64,000 nucleotides of DNA from contig CAVPRI010000002.1 in NCBI GenBank assembly GCA_963707835.1, positions 992,001-1,056,000 of the forward strand. Direction: 5' to 3'. The translations under genes were made by a program, and so were the position numbers. Under the pieces are notes generated by a model. That model was not told where the DNA came from and ran no database searches. It was given only the letters and a program-made list of their open reading frames with translations. The DNA comes from Bog-473 sp963707835. GTDB lineage: Bacteria; Actinomycetota; Acidimicrobiia; Acidimicrobiales; RAAP-2. Below, piece after piece: positions 57,040-64,000 of the stretch (position 1 is its first letter; every line of letters begins with the position of its first letter).

Positions 57040-59259
57040 ATGGTCGCCGTGACCACGGTCGAGACGGCCCAGGACGCGCCGCCGACCGCAGTCGACGAGC
57101 GGGCCGGCGCACTCACTCTCGGCGCACCCTCTCGATTCGGACCCTGGGTCGTGGTGGCCCTCGCCGTGGCCTGGGGGCTCTGGGAGCTCCGCCCCGAGCT
57201 GCGGGCGGTCCCCTACCTCGACGACAGCTCCATCCACCAGCAGATGGTGCGCGTCGCCGCGGCGAGGATCTCGGCCGGCCACCTCCCGCTCACCAGCTGG
57301 TTCCCCTACCTCGGGCTCGGGTCGCCGCAGTTCCTGCACTACCAGAGCCTCCCGTCCATGACGGCCGGCCTCCTCGGCACCGCCTTCGACCCCGACACGG
57401 TCTTTCGCTGGTCGCTCTACCTCCTGCTCGCCCTGTGGCCGATCAGTGTGTACTGGGGCGCCCGCCTGTTCGGCCTCGGCCGTTGGACGGCCGCGGCGGC
57501 CGCCGCCGTGGCGCCGTTCCTCTCGTCGGCGGCCGGGATCGGGTACGAGACCAAGGCCTACGTCTGGGTGGGCTACGGGGTGTGGACCCAGCTGTGGGCG
57601 GCGTGGACGCTCCCCCTCGCCTGGGGCTTCACGTTCCGGGCCCTGCGGTCGTTGCGCGCCGCGTTCGGCGCGGTCGTGTTCATCATGCTCACCGTCGCGC
57701 TGCACTTCGAGACCGGATACCTGGCGTTCGTGGCGGTGGTGGTGTGGCCGTTCCTGGTGCCCTCGGACCTGTGGCGTCGCCTCGGACGCGCCCTGGTCGT
57801 CGGGTTGGCGGCACTGGCCGCATCGGCCTGGGTGATCGTGCCCGTGCTGGCCCAGTCCCACTGGGCGGCGCGCAACCAGATCCTCGAGGGCACCGGGCTC
57901 GAGAACGGCTACGGGGCCCGCCAGATGCTCACCTGGCTCTTCGGCGGCCAGCTCTACGACGCCGGGCGGTGGCCGGTGGTCACGGTCTTCGCCGGCGTGG
58001 GGATCGCGGTGTGCCTCTGCCGCTGGCGCACCCACGTGGCGGGGCGGGCCCTGGTGACCATCTGGGTCGTGACCCTGCTGATGTCCTTCGGGCGCACCAC
58101 CTTCGGCTCCCTCTACGCGATCCTTCCCGGCAGCAGCGACGTCTTCATCCGCCGCTTCCAGATGGGCACCCAGCTCTCGGGCATCATCCTCGCCGGCATC
58201 GGATTGGCCGTCACCGGGGGGCTGCTGGTGGCCTGGGCCCAGCGTCATCTTCTGGGCGAACGCGGACGCCGGGCCTCTCTGCCCGCCCGACGTGGCCTGC
58301 TGACCGCACTCTGCATCGTCGGCCTGCTCGTCGTGCTGGCACCGGCCTGGACCTCGCTCGACACCTACCAGGCCCACAACGCCACCAACATCGGGCTCCA
58401 GGCGGACGCCGACGCCACCCAGCAGGCCCAGATCGATCGGCTGCTCGAGTACGTCCGTGCCCATCCCCGGGGGCGCGTCTATGCCGGTCAGCCCACCAAC
58501 TGGGGCAACGACTTCCTGGTCGGCGCCGTGCCGGTCTTCAAGTACCTCGAGGGCCAGGACGTCGACGAGGTGGGCTACACGCTGCGCACCGCATCGCTCA
58601 TGACGGACCCCGAGTACTACTTCGACGACACCAATGCCGGCGACTACCCACTCTTCGGGATCGGCTACCTCATGACGCCCGCCGGCATGGCACCGCCGGT
58701 ACCGGCGAAGTCGGTCGGGTGCGCCGGCACGTACTGCCTGTGGTCGTTGCCCGACCCGGGCTACATCCACGTGGTCGACACCACCGGCGTGCTGAGAGCC
58801 ACCCGGGCCGATGTCGGTACCCGCAGTGAGCAACTGCTCGGTTCTACCCTGCTCGAGCGCCAGCAGGACCTGACCGTCGCCTTCAGCGGTGGTCATGCCT
58901 CGCCACCGACCGCACCGGGTGGAGCCGGGATCCAGGGATCCCCCGGGCACGTGGTCGTCGAGCACGCCGACCTGGCCAACGGATCGGCCGGTGCGGTGGT
59001 CCGGACCACTCGACGGGCGACGGTCGTGCTCAGCGCCTCCTACGACCCGGGCTGGCACGCCACCGTCGACGGCCGGCCGGCCCCCACGATCATGGTGGCG
59101 CCGGCGCTGGTCGGGGTCGTGGTCGGGCCGGGTAGGCACACGGTGCGCTTCAGCTTCGGGGGCTACGGCTCGTACACGGCGCTGTTCGTGCTGGCTCTGG
59201 CGGTCCTCGTCCTCCTGGGCCTCGGCACACTGGCAGCACGTCGCGCCCGGCGGGAGTGA
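57040..59259 (+). CDS. YfhO-like multi-span membrane protein
   Basis: A 739-residue protein with about 11-13 hydrophobic spans in the first 460 residues and a soluble C-terminal beta domain (from about 600) ending in one more span. DSSIHQQMVRVAAARISAG and the acidic loop DDSSIHQ resemble GT-C-type transferases; ASYDPGWHATVDGRPAP and the strand-rich tail fit the YfhO C-terminal module. It may transfer a sugar from a polyprenyl carrier to an envelope polymer. The specific activity is unknown. ATG 57040 was chosen, 31 bases after the channel gene. Confidence 0.8.
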   Translation: MVAVTTVETAQDAPPTAVDERAGALTLGAPSRFGPWVVVALAVAWGLWELRPELRAVPYLDDSSIHQQMVRVAAARISAGHLPLTSWFPYLGLGSPQFLHYQSLPSMTAGLLGTAFDPDTVFRWSLYLLLALWPISVYWGARLFGLGRWTAAAAAAVAPFLSSAAGIGYETKAYVWVGYGVWTQLWAAWTLPLAWGFTFRALRSLRAAFGAVVFIMLTVALHFETGYLAFVAVVVWPFLVPSDLWRRLGRALVVGLAALAASAWVIVPVLAQSHWAARNQILEGTGLENGYGARQMLTWLFGGQLYDAGRWPVVTVFAGVGIAVCLCRWRTHVAGRALVTIWVVTLLMSFGRTTFGSLYAILPGSSDVFIRRFQMGTQLSGIILAGIGLAVTGGLLVAWAQRHLLGERGRRASLPARRGLLTALCIVGLLVVLAPAWTSLDTYQAHNATNIGLQADADATQQAQIDRLLEYVRAHPRGRVYAGQPTNWGNDFLVGAVPVFKYLEGQDVDEVGYTLRTASLMTDPEYYFDDTNAGDYPLFGIGYLMTPAGMAPPVPAKSVGCAGTYCLWSLPDPGYIHVVDTTGVLRATRADVGTRSEQLLGSTLLERQQDLTVAFSGGHASPPTAPGGAGIQGSPGHVVVEHADLANGSAGAVVRTTRRATVVLSASYDPGWHATVDGRPAPTIMVAPALVGVVVGPGRHTVRFSFGGYGSYTALFVLALAVLVLLGLGTLAARRARRE

Positions 59260-59275
59260 GGTCGCTTCCGCGGAC

Positions 59276-59518
59276 CTACTGCAGGTAGCCCTCCACGGTG
59301 TTGGCGGAACGTTCCTGCGCCGCGTCGGGGTCCTGCCCGGCATGACGCTTGGCCCGGCGCTGGCGCAACATGTCCCAGAGGCGGTCGAGGGTGACCTCGA
59401 GTTCGCGCTTGCGCGCCAGCTCCCCGTCGCTCAACCCCTCGCCGACGTGGGCCTCCTCGAGCCGCTGTTCCTCGGCCGCCAGCTGGCCGATCTGCTGCAC
59501 GATCTCGTTGTCGTCCAT
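59276..59518 (-). CDS. DUF2630 small protein
   Basis: An 80-residue helical protein starting MDDNEIVQQIGQLAAEEQRLEE, with LDRLWDMLRQRRAKRHAGQDP at the other end. This is the actinobacterial DUF2630 family, function unknown. ATG 59518 lies 19 bases beyond the lon stop on the same strand. The sequence is mostly charged and likely forms a coiled hairpin. Confidence 0.85.
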   Translation of the reverse strand: MDDNEIVQQIGQLAAEEQRLEEAHVGEGLSDGELARKRELEVTLDRLWDMLRQRRAKRHAGQDPDAAQERSANTVEGYLQ

Positions 59519-59537
59519 GGCTCCAGTCTGCCCCCGC

Positions 59538-61940
<2,403 letters not shown>

Positions 61941-62035
61941 CGGGCTCCCTTCAGGGTCCGCTTTTCTCTGACTGGTCAACCAAATCCCCCGACGGGACAT
62001 TCCCGGGACCTGATTCCGGGTCCTACGCTGGGCCC

Positions 62036-62338
62036 ATGACGACCCTCGAGCCGGGTTCATCGACCGGAACGACGCTGGCGCCGGCCCGCCCAGCGCCCGA
62101 CCTCGACGACGGCGACCACGACCGCATGGCCCACATCGTCCTCGAGGGGTACACCCCCAAGGGCGGGGAGTTCGTCTCCGCCGGGCCGAGCGTGGTGGAG
62201 GGCATGGTCAACCGGACCCCGGTGCGGGCCCTGTGCGGCAAGGAGTGGGTACCCGGACGAGACCCGGGGCGCTATGGCCTCTGCCCCACCTGCAAGGAGA
62301 TCGCCGAGTCGATGGGGTGGAAGATCCCCAGCCGCTAA
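62036..62338 (+). CDS. DUF3039 protein
   Basis: A 100-residue actinobacterial DUF3039 protein. The C-terminal part carries PVRALCGKEWVPGRDPG and LCPTCKEIAESMGW, with three cysteines that may bind zinc. The function is unknown; the gene often sits beside lon or DNA-metabolism genes in actinobacteria. It lies between divergent lon and the transporter operon. ATG 62036 was chosen. Confidence 0.88.
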   Translation: MTTLEPGSSTGTTLAPARPAPDLDDGDHDRMAHIVLEGYTPKGGEFVSAGPSVVEGMVNRTPVRALCGKEWVPGRDPGRYGLCPTCKEIAESMGWKIPSR

Positions 62339-62360
62339 CCGGCCCGCGGAGCAAAGCACG

Positions 62361-63472
<1,112 letters not shown>

Positions 63473-63476
<4 letters not shown>

Positions 63477-64000
63477 GCCGGCACCGGAACGGGAAGAGCC
63501 AGCGCACCGTGATGTCGCCCCAGGGCCGGACGAGTCGCCGCCAGGAGGTGGCCCTGGCGTACCTCCTGTTGGCGCCCGCCCTGCTCCTCTTTGCCGTCTT
63601 CTCCTTCTATCCGTTCGTGCGCAACCTCAAGCTCATGCTCTACGAGACGCCACCGGTCCCCGGCGTCCCGGCGCACTACGTCGGGCTGCACCAGATCGTG
63701 CCCACGCTGACCTCGAGTCAATTCACCCAGAGCCTGGTCACCACCGTGCTCTTCGTGTTGCTGGTGGTCCCGCTCAGCCTGCTCGGCGGCCTGGCGCTGG
63801 CCGTCGTGGCCCACCGGCGCCTGCGCGGCATGGCCGCGTACCGGATCATCTTCTCCTCCACCTTGGTGAGCTCGGTGGCCGTCGCCGCAGTGGTCTTCGG
63901 CACGCTGCTCAATCCGGTCGTGGGGCTCCTGCCGTGGCTGGGCATCAGCCCCACCCCGCCCGCGCTCGAGAGCACCACCTGGGCACTGCCCTCGGTGGCC
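63473..64000 (+). CDS. Sugar ABC transporter permease (UgpA/MalF type), partial
   Basis: About 176 residues are visible before the window ends. ATG 63473 overlaps the ATPase stop as ATGA. A basic leader is followed by the first span LAYLLLAPALLLFAVFSFYPF, a periplasmic loop, then the start of the binding-protein-dependent transport fold (LVTTVLFVLLVVPLSLLGGLALAVV and further spans). The EAA cytoplasmic loop and the last spans lie outside the window. It should pair with a second permease and a binding protein beyond the edge. Confidence 0.88.

Overview
The window is about 64 kb of dense, very GC-rich actinobacterial chromosome, coded on both strands. Several families point to Actinomycetota: DUF3039, DUF2630, DUF4235 and SHOCT proteins, a mycothiol-type DinB/maleylpyruvate-isomerase enzyme, a PimB'-like mannosyltransferase next to SRPBCC and ROK genes, and an F420-type LLM oxidoreductase. 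The secreted proteins with 43-residue GYWLVASDGG repeats and GH26-like domains suggest class Acidimicrobiia; that class call is inference. No rRNA, CRISPR array, insertion sequence, integrase or phage gene was seen. One tRNA (anticodon CAU) is present. No gene-free stretch exceeds 300 bases; the two longest (582-879 and 24702-24993) are described.

Layout, left half. 1-6.5 kb: a partial MFS exporter, a phosphoribosyltransferase-hydrolase fusion, a CoA-transferase/acetyl-CoA hydrolase, small conserved proteins, and a PfkB kinase followed by a ROK kinase. 6.6-10.2 kb: two tandem paralogous surface or secreted GH26-like glycoside hydrolases, one carrying the 43-residue repeats. 10.2-17.7 kb: housekeeping genes (MpaB-like DUF2236, aldose epimerase, SurE, ArfB, aldo/keto reductase, NUDIX, EamA-like transporter, RodZ-like protein, alpha/beta hydrolase). 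17.8-21.0 kb: a minus-strand operon TetR - mycothiol-type enzyme - metallo-beta-lactamase - zinc alcohol dehydrogenase, driven by a clear TTGACA-17-TAAAGT promoter overlaid by two palindromic operators. A decayed second copy of the dehydrogenase lies just upstream. 21.2-24.7 kb: a xylose/ribose-type sugar ABC transporter. 24.9-30.9 kb: PAP2 phosphatase, SHOCT and DUF proteins, a membrane diacylglycerol-kinase-like protein and a SulP transporter.

Layout, right half. 31.0-35.1 kb: B12-dependent ribonucleotide reductase NrdJ, interrupted by a 357-residue intein exactly at a redox-active cysteine, with two NrdR-box-like palindromes 32 bp apart just downstream of its promoter. 35.2-41.7 kb: glycerol kinase, epoxide hydrolase, a tightly overlapped SDR - QueA-like - SufR-like operon, an ACT protein and an acyltransferase. 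41.8-49.2 kb: a two-domain VOC protein, then a long minus-strand run (aminotransferase, LLM oxidoreductase, ROK glucokinase, SRPBCC, PimB'-like GT4, Cys-rich protein, thioredoxin-like protein, zinc ribbon, PH/SHOCT protein). 49.2-57.0 kb: rhodanese, NTF2-like, tRNA, TetR, SDR, amidohydrolase, a thiolase-fold protein plus DUF35 partner, and an RCK-channel-RCK potassium channel. 57.0-64.0 kb: YfhO-like membrane protein, DUF2630, Lon, DUF3039, and the start of a MalK/UgpA-type sugar ABC transporter that runs off the window.

Six genes each carry one small reading-frame break in a GC-rich spot with both flanks intact. That looks more like uncorrected sequencing indels than six independent pseudogenes, so each is described as one joined gene. 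The most interesting systems are the intein-split, NrdR-controlled NrdJ, the TetR-operated mycothiol/metallo-hydrolase/dehydrogenase cassette with its dead paralogue, the divergent QueA-like operon with an Fe-S sensor, and the Ltp2-like thiolase/DUF35 pair behind a three-half-site operator.
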